In this document: in pieces, positions 1 through 9,688 of the stretch
How positions within the stretch are numbered: the first letter of the stretch is position 1
How the letters are laid out: each line of letters starts with the position of its first letter
From: Spirosoma fluviale
GTDB taxonomy: Bacteria; Bacteroidota; Bacteroidia; Cytophagales; Spirosomataceae
Assembly: GCF_900230225.1 (NCBI RefSeq)
Contig: NZ_OCNH01000001.1
Location: forward strand, 1,860,001 to 1,924,000
Direction of reading: 5' to 3'
Length of the DNA: 64,000 nt
Translations under genes and position numbers: made by a program
The notes under the pieces: generated by a model
What the model was told of the DNA's origin: nothing
The model's input: only the letters and a program-made list of their open reading frames with translations
The model's database searches: none

Positions 1-530
1 ATGGTATTGGAGCGGCTGGCCGCATCCCCCGCGAAGGGAATAGTACCTACTAAATCCAGCGTTTGATTGCAGGCATTGTTGAGGGCGTACATATTCAGCC
101 ACTGGTAGTACAGCGGGTTATTGCCCGCCCCCGTTGCCGCCCGTGTATTGTACGACCGGATGATGCTTACCTGCGGAGACGGATTTGCCACTTTGGTGCC
201 ATCGTCCAGAATGATGTAATCGGGTACGCCGATGGTCGTGATCTGGTTGTTGGAAGCATCGGCTCCGAGGTTATCGGCCATCAGTTCGCTATAGCCCCAG
301 GGTAGCGAGAAATAGCTGTTCCCCAGCCAGTCGTCCCCGTTATAAAACCCATTGACATATACACCACCCTGGGCAAACGAGATGATACCCGCTTCGGTAT
401 TGACGTTGGCCGTCGTGGTTGGCGCGTTCGGGTTGCCAACGTCCAGTTGCTCCTTGCAGGAAACTCCGCTTAGGAGTGCCACCGTTAAACAGACCGTGGT
501 AACGAATTTATGTTTATGGAATCGTTTCAT
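1..530 (-). CDS. SusD/RagB-family nutrient-uptake lipoprotein (N-terminal part; cut by window edge)
   Basis: Reading from an ATG at 530 downwards, the frame stays open to the window edge, giving about 176 residues. The first 25 residues are a lipoprotein signal ending in the lipobox-like LLSGVSC, so the mature protein should be anchored by Cys25. The following CKEQLDVGNPNAPTT and the aromatic, Asn-rich stretch after it fit the start of SusD-family proteins, which form the surface lid of SusC transporters. It lies 91 bp downstream of the susC gene on the same strand, the usual susC-susD order. The ligand cannot be told from this fragment. The family call rests on the N-terminal pattern plus the neighbour. 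Confidence 0.85.
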   Translation of the reverse strand, partial: MKRFHKHKFVTTVCLTVALLSGVSCKEQLDVGNPNAPTTTANVNTEAGIISFAQGGVYVNGFYNGDDWLGNSYFSLPWGYSELMADNLGADASNNQITTIGVPDYIILDDGTKVANPSPQVSIIRSYNTRAATGAGNNPLYYQWLNMYALNNACNQTLDLVGTIPFAGDAASRSNT

Positions 531-621
531 CTTGAGCGAAATTGAGTTGGGAGTGTTAAGTGTCTGATCAGTAGTCGGTTATTTTCAATATAATCGGCGC
601 TTCTGTTCATGACGTAAAGAA

Positions 622-3600
622 TTAAAAACCAATGTTCAGTCCCACCTGGTACGATTTGATGTTAGGCAGGGTGCTGTGATCGACGCCCCGGTCGAACGAG
701 GAGTTCGACGTACCCGAGCTGATCTCCGGGTCATAGCCCGTGTATTTTGTGAACGTCAGCAGGTTGCGGCCCGTGAACACGATCTGCGCTCTGTTGAAGT
801 AGGGTAGTTGAACCACTTTCGCCAGATCGAAGGCCAGTGAAATGTTGCGTAGGCGAACAAACGAGGCATCTTCTACGAAAAAGTCTTTCGTGGCGTTGTT
901 ACCCGCACCCCGGGTGCTGCCCCATAAGCCATAATACGCCCCGGCGTAATAGGCCGTGAACGCCCCCGTTTTGCCGTCGATGGTAATCGGGTTGCTGAAA
1001 TCACCATGAATGCCATCTCTATACATCCACTCTTTCGTCTGGTTGTACAGGTGGCTGCCATACACCCAGTCGAACTGGACGTTCAGGGTCAGGTAGTTTT
1101 TGAAACTCAGACCATTGATGAACGACGCGTTGAATTTCGGGTTTGGGTTCATCAGCGGGTAAGTTTCGTTGGTGAACTGGGGCTGATAGGTCGTCTTGTC
1201 CACCACGTATTTACCCACCATCGTGAAGTTGGCCCGGTTGGCATCGGTTATGTACTTGACCCCTTCCTGATTGGTGAAGTCCAGACTGGTCAGGGTTTTG
1301 TACCCGTAAACCTGACCAATGGGCTGGCCCGCTGTCAACACCAGCGCCGTGCTCCCGGCATTCGAAAGCAGGATAATATCGGCCCCGCCCGAAATGGCAT
1401 CTATCATAGAAATCTGGTGGCCAAAATTGGTCGTGAAGTCCCACTTCAGCCCCCTCGAATTGTAAACGGGCAGGGTTAAGGAAAACTGAACTCCGTTGGA
1501 CGACATATTGATGGCGTTCGTCAACTGCCCTGTTGAGCCCAGCGAAGGCGGTACGCTAACTGTGTAGATCACGTTTTCGCTGGAGCGTTTCCAGTAGGTG
1601 AACGAACCCGAAAGCGAGTTCAGCCACGACCGACCGGCATTCCCACCCAGTGTGAAGTCGGTGCCCACCTCGAATTCCTTCGATACTTCTACTTTTAAGT
1701 TCGGGTTCTGGGTGGTGGTTGGAACGGTGTACACCAGACCCGTGCCCAGGTTGCGCTGGCTCAGTACGGGGTAGCGGTCAAACGCACCCGGCTGAATACC
1801 CGCTTCGCCATACGCGGCCCGTAATTTGAAATAGGGCAGTGTGTTGTTCAGCCCGCTGTTCTTGAAGAACGTTAGCGGGGCTACGTGCGCATCAAAGTGC
1901 GGGAACGTGAACGGGGTAGACCCACCCCCGAACGACGACGACCAGTCACTACGAAAACCGGCCGTTATACCGCCGTAGTCGCCGAAATCTATTTTCTGAT
2001 TCACCAGATAGCCATAGGTGATAAACGGCGTGACAATATCATAGGCTACCGCCTGCGACGACGTAGCCGCCACATTGTAAGGCGGGGCCGTACTCAGGCT
2101 TAAGCCATAGGTATCATACCGATTCGACTTATTCTTGCGGTAATCGAATGAAATCTGGGTGCTGGTCTGAATGGGTAACTTTGAGTGGAAATCGTCCTGA
2201 AAATCCGTTCGGATAAAAGCCGTACCCAGGAAGTTCTGAAAGGTGTTGTTGTACTGGAAATTATCAATTTCACCTTTGTTGTCCGGGGCGTAATTGCTCG
2301 ACCACGACTGATAGTACTCGGAGCTTGCATTCTGCGACTGGTTAAAGTACGTCCAGCGGGCGGTTTCGTTGCGGTAGTTAATGCCGTACTTGGCATCGAG
2401 TTCCAGAAATTTATTGACCTTATAATTGGCGTTGAAATTCTGAAGAACGTCGATCTTATTATTGATCGCATCCGTATAAGTTGCCTGGTAATACGGGTTC
2501 CCGGCATTGACGCTCAGAAAGTCCGCCGTTGGGTAAACCGGGTAGGTGCCATCGGCCAGTTTGCGGGTCAGGTCAAAGAAGGGGGATGTATTCAGAAACG
2601 AATAGACCGAACCAACCTGGCCGTTGCCACCATTTAGCGGACCATAACTGGCCCCCAGCCCTGGCTTAAGCGTATTTTTGGTGTACACCAGCTGAGTCGT
2701 TGAACGAAGCGTGAAGCCTTTGAAAAGCTCCGTGCCGACGTTGGCCGACAGGTTACTTCGGTCAATCGAGCCGTTCTCTTTCGTCAGAATTGGCGATGTG
2801 GTATGGTTGTTCGCGGCTGCGATATTGAAATCACTTTTTTCCGATGCCCCCGAAATGTTGATCGTATTGTTTGTGGTGCTACCGGTTTGGAATACCTGTT
2901 TGAAGTGATCGTAGTATTTCAGGTTGGCATTGTACGGTTTGTCGGCTACGTTCCGGATATCCTGGATGGCATAGCGAGTCGCACCACCGTACTGATAGGA
3001 AATGCCCTCAATTGCGCCGTACTGCGTATAATCCAGTATATTTCCCTGCGTATCGACGATATTATTACTGGCATCGGTCAGGTAGGGGTGTAGTTGGGCT
3101 TTATGTACGTTGCCGGTATTCAGGAATTCATTGGCCGAATAACTGGTCGAGAAGTTGATCGCCGTACGGCCCTTTTTGCCTTTTTTGGTAAAGACCTGAA
3201 TAACGCCATTGGCTCCCTGAGCGCCGTAAATGGAAGCCGAAGCGGCCCCCTGCACGACTTCTACCCGGTCGATGTTGCTCAGGTCGAGCGAGTTGATGTC
3301 GGTGGAGGCTATCTGAACGCCATCGACCATGATGAGGGGTTTGGTGCCGCCCTGCACACTGTTGATACCGCGTAACAGAATATTGACAGGGTCGCCGGGG
3401 TTTCCGCTGGTGGAAGATATCTGAGCACCGGGTATTTTACCGACCAATGCCTGATCGATGGATGCGGTGGGCGTCTGGGGCAGATCTTTAGCCGAAACGC
3501 TTTCTACGGCAATACCGAGTTTCGCTTTACTGGTAGCTACCCCACTACCCGTTACCACCACTTCGGTGAGTAGCCGGGAGTCGGATGCCATACTGACGTT

Positions 3601-3879
3601 TAATTCGGACTGGTTGCCAACGGGGATTTCCTGCGTAGCTACGCCAACGAAGCTGAATACGAGCGTCGTGCCCCTGGCAGATGGTACGGAGATGTCGAAG
3701 ATGCCACCTGCATCGGTCGACGTTCCTTTTGTGGTGCCTTTCAGTACGACCGAAACGCCGGGTAGAGGGGAGCCATCTTCGGCGGAGGTGACTTTGCCAA
3801 TAACTCGCCGATCCTGCGCCCAGGCAGTCATGCTGAATGCACCGATCAAGAGCAGACTCAGGCATATAAATTTTCTCAT
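622..3879 (-). CDS. SusC/RagA-family TonB-linked outer-membrane transporter
   Basis: This 1085-residue protein starts with a clear signal peptide ending at TAWAQ (about residue 22). A carboxypeptidase-regulatory-like domain follows (about 25-105, starting VIGKVTSAEDGSPLPG). Next is a TonB plug (about 115-235) with the SusC-typical MVDGVQI, IDRVEVVQG and GANGVIQVFTKKG. The rest is a large 22-strand barrel ending in YQVGLNIGF, with the terminal Phe expected for Bam recognition. SusC proteins import oligosaccharides or other large nutrients across the outer membrane with TonB energy and a SusD lid, and the SusD gene follows directly. No sigma/anti-sigma pair or glycoside hydrolase adjoins it inside the window, so the substrate is unknown. 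Confidence 0.96.
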   Translation of the reverse strand: MRKFICLSLLLIGAFSMTAWAQDRRVIGKVTSAEDGSPLPGVSVVLKGTTKGTSTDAGGIFDISVPSARGTTLVFSFVGVATQEIPVGNQSELNVSMASDSRLLTEVVVTGSGVATSKAKLGIAVESVSAKDLPQTPTASIDQALVGKIPGAQISSTSGNPGDPVNILLRGINSVQGGTKPLIMVDGVQIASTDINSLDLSNIDRVEVVQGAASASIYGAQGANGVIQVFTKKGKKGRTAINFSTSYSANEFLNTGNVHKAQLHPYLTDASNNIVDTQGNILDYTQYGAIEGISYQYGGATRYAIQDIRNVADKPYNANLKYYDHFKQVFQTGSTTNNTINISGASEKSDFNIAAANNHTTSPILTKENGSIDRSNLSANVGTELFKGFTLRSTTQLVYTKNTLKPGLGASYGPLNGGNGQVGSVYSFLNTSPFFDLTRKLADGTYPVYPTADFLSVNAGNPYYQATYTDAINNKIDVLQNFNANYKVNKFLELDAKYGINYRNETARWTYFNQSQNASSEYYQSWSSNYAPDNKGEIDNFQYNNTFQNFLGTAFIRTDFQDDFHSKLPIQTSTQISFDYRKNKSNRYDTYGLSLSTAPPYNVAATSSQAVAYDIVTPFITYGYLVNQKIDFGDYGGITAGFRSDWSSSFGGGSTPFTFPHFDAHVAPLTFFKNSGLNNTLPYFKLRAAYGEAGIQPGAFDRYPVLSQRNLGTGLVYTVPTTTQNPNLKVEVSKEFEVGTDFTLGGNAGRSWLNSLSGSFTYWKRSSENVIYTVSVPPSLGSTGQLTNAINMSSNGVQFSLTLPVYNSRGLKWDFTTNFGHQISMIDAISGGADIILLSNAGSTALVLTAGQPIGQVYGYKTLTSLDFTNQEGVKYITDANRANFTMVGKYVVDKTTYQPQFTNETYPLMNPNPKFNASFINGLSFKNYLTLNVQFDWVYGSHLYNQTKEWMYRDGIHGDFSNPITIDGKTGAFTAYYAGAYYGLWGSTRGAGNNATKDFFVEDASFVRLRNISLAFDLAKVVQLPYFNRAQIVFTGRNLLTFTKYTGYDPEISSGTSNSSFDRGVDHSTLPNIKSYQVGLNIGF

Positions 3880-4319
3880 AAACGTTTAGTGTTAGGTTAA
3901 AAAAGAACGTCTCTTTCACCTAAAACTAATTAGCTCACGAGTCATAAAAAATAGTTTGAAATATGTGACTTACTTGAACTCTTATTCTGATATATCTAAT
4001 AATTGCGGAATAATATTTTGAATTAATAAAATTATATTATCTCTTTAAGTCGTTAATTAACGAACATTTTATAGTTAAAAAGCGGATAAATACAGGAGAG
4101 TAGTTATCCGCTTTTCATTGACTAAGTTTGGGTAATAGAGGCTAGGTATTATCTGAACTACTCAGCGAATTACTATACATAATCGGATCCTTTAATTACA
4201 TGCCTGCCCGTTGGATAATTATTCAGGTTTCGTTCCAAAAAAACTGCATATGGTCATCAGATCAATTATTGGAAATAGGCCAAATGTGAATGTCTGTCTA
4301 TTGACGTACCTAAGTCTGC
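3880..4319. other. A+T-rich intergenic region upstream of susC
   Basis: These 440 bp contain no convincing gene. The half next to susC is strongly A+T-rich and should hold the susC promoter, but I could not find a clean TAnnTTTG box on the minus strand. A hairpin at 4078-4115 probably terminates the gene ending at 4320. The rest shows no recognisable RNA gene or repeat. Confidence 0.5.
4078..4115 (-). terminator. Rho-independent terminator-like hairpin
   Basis: A perfect 12-bp inverted repeat (AAAAGCGGATAA at 4078-4089 against TTATCCGCTTTT at 4104-4115) encloses a 14-nt loop. Read on the minus strand it ends in a short U run. It lies about 200 bp past the stop of the gene at 4320-5066 and before susC, where a terminator would separate the two units. 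Confidence 0.6.
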
Positions 4320-5066
4320 TTACAGTGTGTTGTAATATGCGAACGTGGTAAAAAGCCCATCTCTGCTTTTCAAATCAGGCTTCTTGTTTTTAAGAAAAGC
4401 GTCGATCTGGTCTTTCTTATCGGCCATAAGTTCAAGGACCGCCTTCTTGCCGGGCGAAAATTTCATTACCTGTTTGCCACGGGCCACGTACCAATCCATC
4501 TTTTTAAGCAGTTGATCATCTTTGCTGCCTACATTCATCGCGACGTTGTAATTGCCTTTCTGAATATAAACGGCTGGGTGCATCAGCAGACCTAATTTCC
4601 CCGCTACAATCTGCTCAAAAAAGCCGGTAAGTGACTGGCCTTCCGATTGAAATTCCTGCACGTTGATAAACCGACTAACTGAGCCATAGGCATTGTTCAT
4701 GTCAACGTAACGAACGGCACTTGCCTTGACGGCTTTAATGCTGGTTGCGCCTGCCTTTACATCGACTTCATTGGCCATTAGGTCGAGTCGGACTGGTACA
4801 CCGGCGAGGGAGTCGGTGGTGAGGGACATGCCCACCTTATTGTAAAATTTCACATTGCCCGCCTGCCAGGTCGTATCCAGATAAGGGGTACCCAGGAGAG
4901 TACCTGCGGGGCCTTTAATCGAAAAAAGCGTTGCGTTATTGTTAATATTCAGATTGGCAAAATTGATCCGGTCTCGGGTGGTCTGGTTCATGTACTCGGC
5001 TTGCTCCTGTGAAAAGGCTGGCAGGTTGTAAAGCAGTAGGCTCAGAATGATAAAAATAAAGCGCAT
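4320..5066 (-). CDS. Exported protein of unknown function
   Basis: This 248-residue protein has a standard signal peptide (MRFIFIILSLLLYNLPAFSQ), so it is periplasmic or secreted. The mature part is mixed alpha/beta with no membrane segment. It contains TPYLDTTWQAG, a valine-rich central part and a Lys-rich C-terminal third (MDWYVARGKQVMKFSPGKK, then KNKKPDLKSRDG). I recognise no catalytic motif and no named family. It is a single gene, divergent from the amidohydrolase gene at 5230, with a terminator-like hairpin downstream. It resembles the many conserved secreted proteins of unknown role in Cytophagales. Confidence 0.8.
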   Translation of the reverse strand: MRFIFIILSLLLYNLPAFSQEQAEYMNQTTRDRINFANLNINNNATLFSIKGPAGTLLGTPYLDTTWQAGNVKFYNKVGMSLTTDSLAGVPVRLDLMANEVDVKAGATSIKAVKASAVRYVDMNNAYGSVSRFINVQEFQSEGQSLTGFFEQIVAGKLGLLMHPAVYIQKGNYNVAMNVGSKDDQLLKKMDWYVARGKQVMKFSPGKKAVLELMADKKDQIDAFLKNKKPDLKSRDGLFTTFAYYNTL

Positions 5067-5184
5067 GGTGAGTGAATGTCTGTTTTGGCTAAAGTACAGT
5101 TTTTTCGCTTAAAAATACTGTCCCTATTCCGTATCAGGCAAAATATTCTTTGGGTAAAGTGGCAAAAGGCACGATTAGTTTTCG

Positions 5185-5192
5185 TATTTTTG
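5185..5192 (+). promoter_or_regulatory. Bacteroidota -7 box for the amidohydrolase operon
   Basis: TATTTTTG matches the TAnnTTTG -7 consensus of the Bacteroidota housekeeping sigma factor. It lies 37 bp before the ATG at 5230. I see no good TTTG at the expected -33 distance, so the promoter is only moderately supported. Confidence 0.45.
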
Positions 5193-5229
5193 AGAGTTAA
5201 CCCTAATCATCAGCTAATCAAACAAGTTC

Positions 5230-8200
5230 ATGACAAAACATTTTCTGGCAGCAATTTTTGCGGCTGGTCTGACGTACTCTGCTGTGGCTCAGACGACCTT
5301 CCCGCGAAATGGTGTCTATGATGAACGACCGGGCATGTATGCCTTTACCAATGCAACCATTATTGTCGATCCGCAAACTACCCTCCAAAATGCGACGCTG
5401 CTCATTCGGAATGGGCGCGTTGAGGCCGTGGGTGCGTCGGTAAACATACCCGCCGGAACTGTAACGACCGATTTAAAAGGAAAACGTATTTACCCCGCCC
5501 TGATCGACATTGATTCCGATTACGGGATGCCGGAAATTACCCGTGGCGCCGGTGGTGGCCGTGGTGGTGTACCGCAGTACGAGTCGAATAAGAAAGGAGC
5601 CTACTACTGGAATCAGGCCATCCAGCCCGAAAATGAAGCCAGTGTGCTCTTCAAAGCCAATCCCGCCAAAGCCGATGAGTTGCGGAAATTGGGCTTTGGT
5701 GCCGTGCTCACCCATCCGCACGATGGCATTGCCCGTGGCACCGGCTCGCTGGTAGCGCTGGCCGATGATCGGGAAAATACGCTCGTGCTGAAACCCAATG
5801 CAACCGCGCATTACTCGTTCAGCAAAGGCACGTCCGGTCAGCAATACCCGAATTCCATGATGGGGGTTGTGGCCCTGCTGCGTCAGGCGATGTATGATGC
5901 CGATTGGTACAAGCGTTCGGGCAGTAAAGAGCAGGCCAACATGTCGCTCGATGCGCTGACCCGGAATCTACCGTTGCCCGCTATTTTTGAGGCCAATGAC
6001 AAACTGGGTATCGTTCGCGCCGATAAAATCGGGGACGAATTTGGCATCCAGTACATCATCCGCAGCACGGGCGATGAATACCAGCGGCTCGATGAGGTGA
6101 AAGCAACAGGGGCTTCACTCATTGTTCCCCTGAACTACCCGCAGCCCTACGATGTGGAAGATGCATGGGATGCCGATAACGTTTCGCTCGCCGAACTTAA
6201 ACACTGGGAAATGGCTCCCATGAACGCCGGACGACTGGCCGCTGCCAACATTCCATTTGCCCTGACAACGGCAGGTTTACGGAATAAAGCCGATTTCTGG
6301 GCAAACCTGCGGAAAGCCATCGAAAACGGCCTGCCCGAACAAAAAGCCCTCGAAGCCCTGACCACCGTACCCGCCAAACTGATCCGTGTTGACGATCTGG
6401 TTGGTACGTTGCAGAAAGGACGGCTGGCCAATTTTATCATCACCTCGGGTAACCTGTTCAGTGCGGACAATATCATCTACGAAAACTGGATGCAGGGCAA
6501 ACAGTACATCGTGAACAACAAGGATCTGGTCGATCTGCGCGGAACCTGGAACCTGACGGTGGGCTCCCAATCGAACCTTAAGCTGAACATCACCGGAAAA
6601 TCGGCCGATAAGCCCGAGTACCAGATTCAGGCCGATACCCTTAAAATAACCCCGAAGGTGTCGGCAAGTGGCGACCTCATTTCGATGCAGATTCAGCTCG
6701 ATAAGCGGAAACCCGGTACCATTCGCCTAACTGGCTACCGAACCTCACCCACAAATCTGAAAGGGGATGGTGAATCGCCGGATGGGAAAACGATTGCATG
6801 GTCGGCGGTTAAAGCGGTGGATACCCCACGGTCGACCACGGCTACATCGACCTCCGCCACCAGCACTACGGCCACGTCTGCTACGGCGGTCAGCACCATG
6901 CTTTATCCGTTTGTGGGTATGGGCAACACGCAGAAACCCAAAGCCGAAGCGGTATTGATTCGCAATGCAACGGTCTGGACCAACGAAAAGGAAGGGGTTT
7001 TAGCTAATGCCGATGTGCTGATTACCGATGGAAAAATCGCTAAAGTCGGGAAAGGCCTGACGGCTCCGGCCAATGTTAAGGTGGTTGACGGAACCGGTAA
7101 ACACCTGACCAACGGAATCATTGACGAACACTCGCATATTGCGCTGCTGTCCATAAACGAAGGTGGTCAGTCAAGTTCGGCGGAGGTTCGTATGTCGGAT
7201 GTCATCAATCCGGAAGACATTAATATCTATCGGCAGCTGGCGGGTGGCGTTACCACCTCGCAACTGCTGCATGGCTCGGCCAACGCCATTGGCGGGCAGT
7301 CGGCCATTGTGAAACTGAAGTGGGGCGAATCGCCGGAGAATATGCTCGTAAAAGGGGCAGACGGGTTCATCAAGTTTGCGCTTGGTGAGAACGTAAAGCA
7401 GGCCAACTACCCGAACCCCGGCGTACTGACTCGTTTCCCGCAATCGCGGATGGGTGTGGAGCAGGTCTTTATGGACCATTTCACCCGCGCCAAAGAATAC
7501 GCAGCGGGCTGGGCGGCTTACAACAAGCTGAATGCAAAGGAGAAGACAACGGCACTGATGCCCCGTCGGGATATTGAACTCGATGCCCTTGCCGAGATTT
7601 TGGCCAACAGACGCTTCATTACCTGCCACTCCTACGTGCAGTCGGAAATCAACATGCTGCTCAAAGTAGCCGATTCGCTGCATTTTAAGGTGAACACGTT
7701 CACGCACATTCTGGAAGGCTACAAACTGGCCGACAAAATGGCGAAGCACGGTGCAGGCGGGTCGTCTTTTGCCGACTGGTGGGCCTACAAAATGGAAGTA
7801 CACGACGCTATTCCCTATAATGCCGCCCTCATGCACCGGCAGGGCGTTACCGTATCGATCAATTCGGATGATGCCGAAATGGCCCGTCGCCTGAACCAGG
7901 AAGCCGCCAAAACGGTCGAATACGGCGGACTGAGCGAAGAGGATGCCTGGAAAATGGTGACCCTCAATCCCGCTAAGCTGCTTCACCTGGATGCTAAACT
8001 GGGTAGCGTTAAAGCCGGTAAAGATGCCGATCTGGTACTCTGGAACGCCAACCCGCTGGCTATTTACGCCCGTCCGGAAATTACGATGATTGACGGGGCT
8101 GTTTATTTCAGCCTCAAGGACGAAGATCAGAAACGCGAGCAGATGCAGGGCGAACGGGCCCGGATTATTCAGAAGATGCTGACGGCTAAAGCGACTGGTG

Positions 8201-8292
8201 CATCGACCACTCGCCCTACGCCCCGCCGGGCCCGGATGTGGCATTGCGAAGACGTTGAAGGCGTAATTGCTGAAGGAGAAGAGGGGAAATAA
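5230..8292 (+). CDS. Exported two-domain amidohydrolase (imidazolonepropionase-like), one domain degenerate
   Basis: The protein has 1020 residues with a signal peptide (ending about AVAQ) and two amidohydrolase units. They are joined by a Ser/Thr/Ala-rich linker at about residues 530-560. The C-terminal unit keeps the metal and catalytic set: HSH at 634-636, His800 in TCHSYV, His826 in THILEG and Asp880 in INSDDAE. The N-terminal unit has the same frame (urease-like beta start, YPALIDIDSDYG, end motif VGTLQKGRLANFI), but the HxH position reads DID, so it looks unable to bind metal. Family members hydrolyse cyclic amides or dipeptides; the substrate here is unknown. The next gene starts 23 bp downstream and encodes a third related unit, so the two are probably one operon. 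Confidence 0.9.
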   Translation: MTKHFLAAIFAAGLTYSAVAQTTFPRNGVYDERPGMYAFTNATIIVDPQTTLQNATLLIRNGRVEAVGASVNIPAGTVTTDLKGKRIYPALIDIDSDYGMPEITRGAGGGRGGVPQYESNKKGAYYWNQAIQPENEASVLFKANPAKADELRKLGFGAVLTHPHDGIARGTGSLVALADDRENTLVLKPNATAHYSFSKGTSGQQYPNSMMGVVALLRQAMYDADWYKRSGSKEQANMSLDALTRNLPLPAIFEANDKLGIVRADKIGDEFGIQYIIRSTGDEYQRLDEVKATGASLIVPLNYPQPYDVEDAWDADNVSLAELKHWEMAPMNAGRLAAANIPFALTTAGLRNKADFWANLRKAIENGLPEQKALEALTTVPAKLIRVDDLVGTLQKGRLANFIITSGNLFSADNIIYENWMQGKQYIVNNKDLVDLRGTWNLTVGSQSNLKLNITGKSADKPEYQIQADTLKITPKVSASGDLISMQIQLDKRKPGTIRLTGYRTSPTNLKGDGESPDGKTIAWSAVKAVDTPRSTTATSTSATSTTATSATAVSTMLYPFVGMGNTQKPKAEAVLIRNATVWTNEKEGVLANADVLITDGKIAKVGKGLTAPANVKVVDGTGKHLTNGIIDEHSHIALLSINEGGQSSSAEVRMSDVINPEDINIYRQLAGGVTTSQLLHGSANAIGGQSAIVKLKWGESPENMLVKGADGFIKFALGENVKQANYPNPGVLTRFPQSRMGVEQVFMDHFTRAKEYAAGWAAYNKLNAKEKTTALMPRRDIELDALAEILANRRFITCHSYVQSEINMLLKVADSLHFKVNTFTHILEGYKLADKMAKHGAGGSSFADWWAYKMEVHDAIPYNAALMHRQGVTVSINSDDAEMARRLNQEAAKTVEYGGLSEEDAWKMVTLNPAKLLHLDAKLGSVKAGKDADLVLWNANPLAIYARPEITMIDGAVYFSLKDEDQKREQMQGERARIIQKMLTAKATGASTTRPTPRRARMWHCEDVEGVIAEGEEGK

Positions 8293-8315
8293 GCTGACGG
8301 TTAGAGCAAACAATC

Positions 8316-9617
8316 ATGAAAAAAATCTTAGTTTCTATATGCATGCTGGCCTCGCTCATGAGCTATGGCCAGAATCCCGCCCCGGCAAAACCGCAGACCA
8401 AAACCATTGCCCTGATGGGTGGTACGGTTCACGTAGGTACCGGACAGGTGATTCCGAATGGCATTGTGCTGTTCAGCAACGGAGTTATCACGAATGTGGT
8501 CGATGGCACCCTTGTTAAACTGAATCTGACCGATGTGGAGGTTATCGACGTATCGGGTAAGCACGTGTATCCGGGCATTATCTCACCGGCGTCGACGGTG
8601 GGCTTGCAGGAAACCGGCTCTGTCCGGGCTACCGTCGATAAGCAGGAAATCGGTATCCTTAACCCCAACATCCGGGCGCTGATTGCCTATAATACGGATT
8701 CGGAAATCATCCCTACCATCCGGAACAACGGCGTCCTGGTAACGCAGGCTATGCCCCAGGGGGGAACCGTTTCGGGGAGTTCGAGTGTCATGATGGCTGA
8801 CGGCTGGAACTGGGAAGATGCGGCTTTGAAGAAAGATGATGGCATCTGGCTCAACTGGCCAACCTACTTCGCCCGTGATTTCAATTTCGAGGACTTCACT
8901 ACTGTCGTCAAGAAAAACGATAAACGCGCACCTGCCATTGATGCCTTACAGGCCACATTCGCGGATGCAAAGGCCTATGCGGCCTCGCCGACTCCCGCCA
9001 TCATGAACCTGAAACTGGAGGCCATGCGCGGCTTGTTTTCGGGAAAACAGAATCTCTACATCCGGGCCGATTATGGCAAAGACATCATCGAAGCGGTAAC
9101 CTTTGCCAAATCGGCGGGTGTTCAGAAGGTCGTTATTGTGGGGGGCGAAGAAGCCAACCGGGTTGTCTCGTTTCTGAAAGACAACAATGTACCCGTTATC
9201 CTGAGTGGACTGCACCGGCTACCGAATCGTGAAGATGAAGATGTGGATTTACCTTACCGCATGCCGGGTATTTTACACAAAGCCGGTATTCTGGTTAGTT
9301 TAAGTTATGCCGACGAGTGGTGGCGGACACGCAATCTGCCGTTTCTGGCCGGTACGGCCGCCGGTTTTGGCGTTACGGACCGCGAAGAAGCGCTAAAGAT
9401 GGTAACGTCAAATACGGCGAAGATTCTGGGCGTCGATGCGCTGGTTGGTACACTCGAAAAAGGAAAGCAGGCTACCCTTTTCGTTTCGGCTGGTGATGCA
9501 CTCGATATGCGCACCAACGTGATCGAACACGTATTCATTCAGGGCCGGAAAGTAAACCTCGACGACCGGCATAAGCGGCTTTACAAGACGTACAAAGACA
9601 AATACGAACAGAAGTAA
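8316..9617 (+). CDS. Exported amidohydrolase-like protein, metal site missing
   Basis: This is a 433-residue protein with signal peptide (MKKILVSICMLASLMSYGQ). The fold markers of an amidohydrolase are present: an N-terminal small beta domain (IPNGIVLFSNGVI), the GKHVYPGIISP entry strand at about residue 82-90, and the closing VGTLEKGKQATLFV. At the place of the usual HxH there is SPASTVG, and I find no substitute His pair. It aligns by eye with the degenerate N-terminal half of the preceding 1020-residue protein. Position (23 bp behind it) suggests co-expression and perhaps a partner or substrate-binding role. A bidirectional terminator follows. Confidence 0.88.
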   Translation: MKKILVSICMLASLMSYGQNPAPAKPQTKTIALMGGTVHVGTGQVIPNGIVLFSNGVITNVVDGTLVKLNLTDVEVIDVSGKHVYPGIISPASTVGLQETGSVRATVDKQEIGILNPNIRALIAYNTDSEIIPTIRNNGVLVTQAMPQGGTVSGSSSVMMADGWNWEDAALKKDDGIWLNWPTYFARDFNFEDFTTVVKKNDKRAPAIDALQATFADAKAYAASPTPAIMNLKLEAMRGLFSGKQNLYIRADYGKDIIEAVTFAKSAGVQKVVIVGGEEANRVVSFLKDNNVPVILSGLHRLPNREDEDVDLPYRMPGILHKAGILVSLSYADEWWRTRNLPFLAGTAAGFGVTDREEALKMVTSNTAKILGVDALVGTLEKGKQATLFVSAGDALDMRTNVIEHVFIQGRKVNLDDRHKRLYKTYKDKYEQK

Positions 9618-9642
9618 AATTTTATTTAAAAACCCCGTTAAC

Positions 9643-9678
9643 AAAAAAAGGATGACTCGAACGAGTCATCCTTTTTTT
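9643..9678. terminator. Bidirectional terminator between convergent genes
   Basis: There is a perfect 17-bp inverted repeat with arms 9643-9659 and 9662-9678. Seven A's stand on one side and seven T's on the other, around GGATGACTCG. It lies 25 bp after the amidohydrolase stop and 10 bp from the stop of the opposite gene, so it should terminate both transcripts. Confidence 0.88.
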
Positions 9679-9688
9679 GTTGTTGAAC

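Noticed and set aside
7171..8313. 380-residue open frame on the minus strand inside the amidohydrolase gene
   Set aside because: It is wholly antisense to a gene with intact catalytic motifs, and its protein shows no domain or signal peptide. Long antisense frames are common in this base composition.
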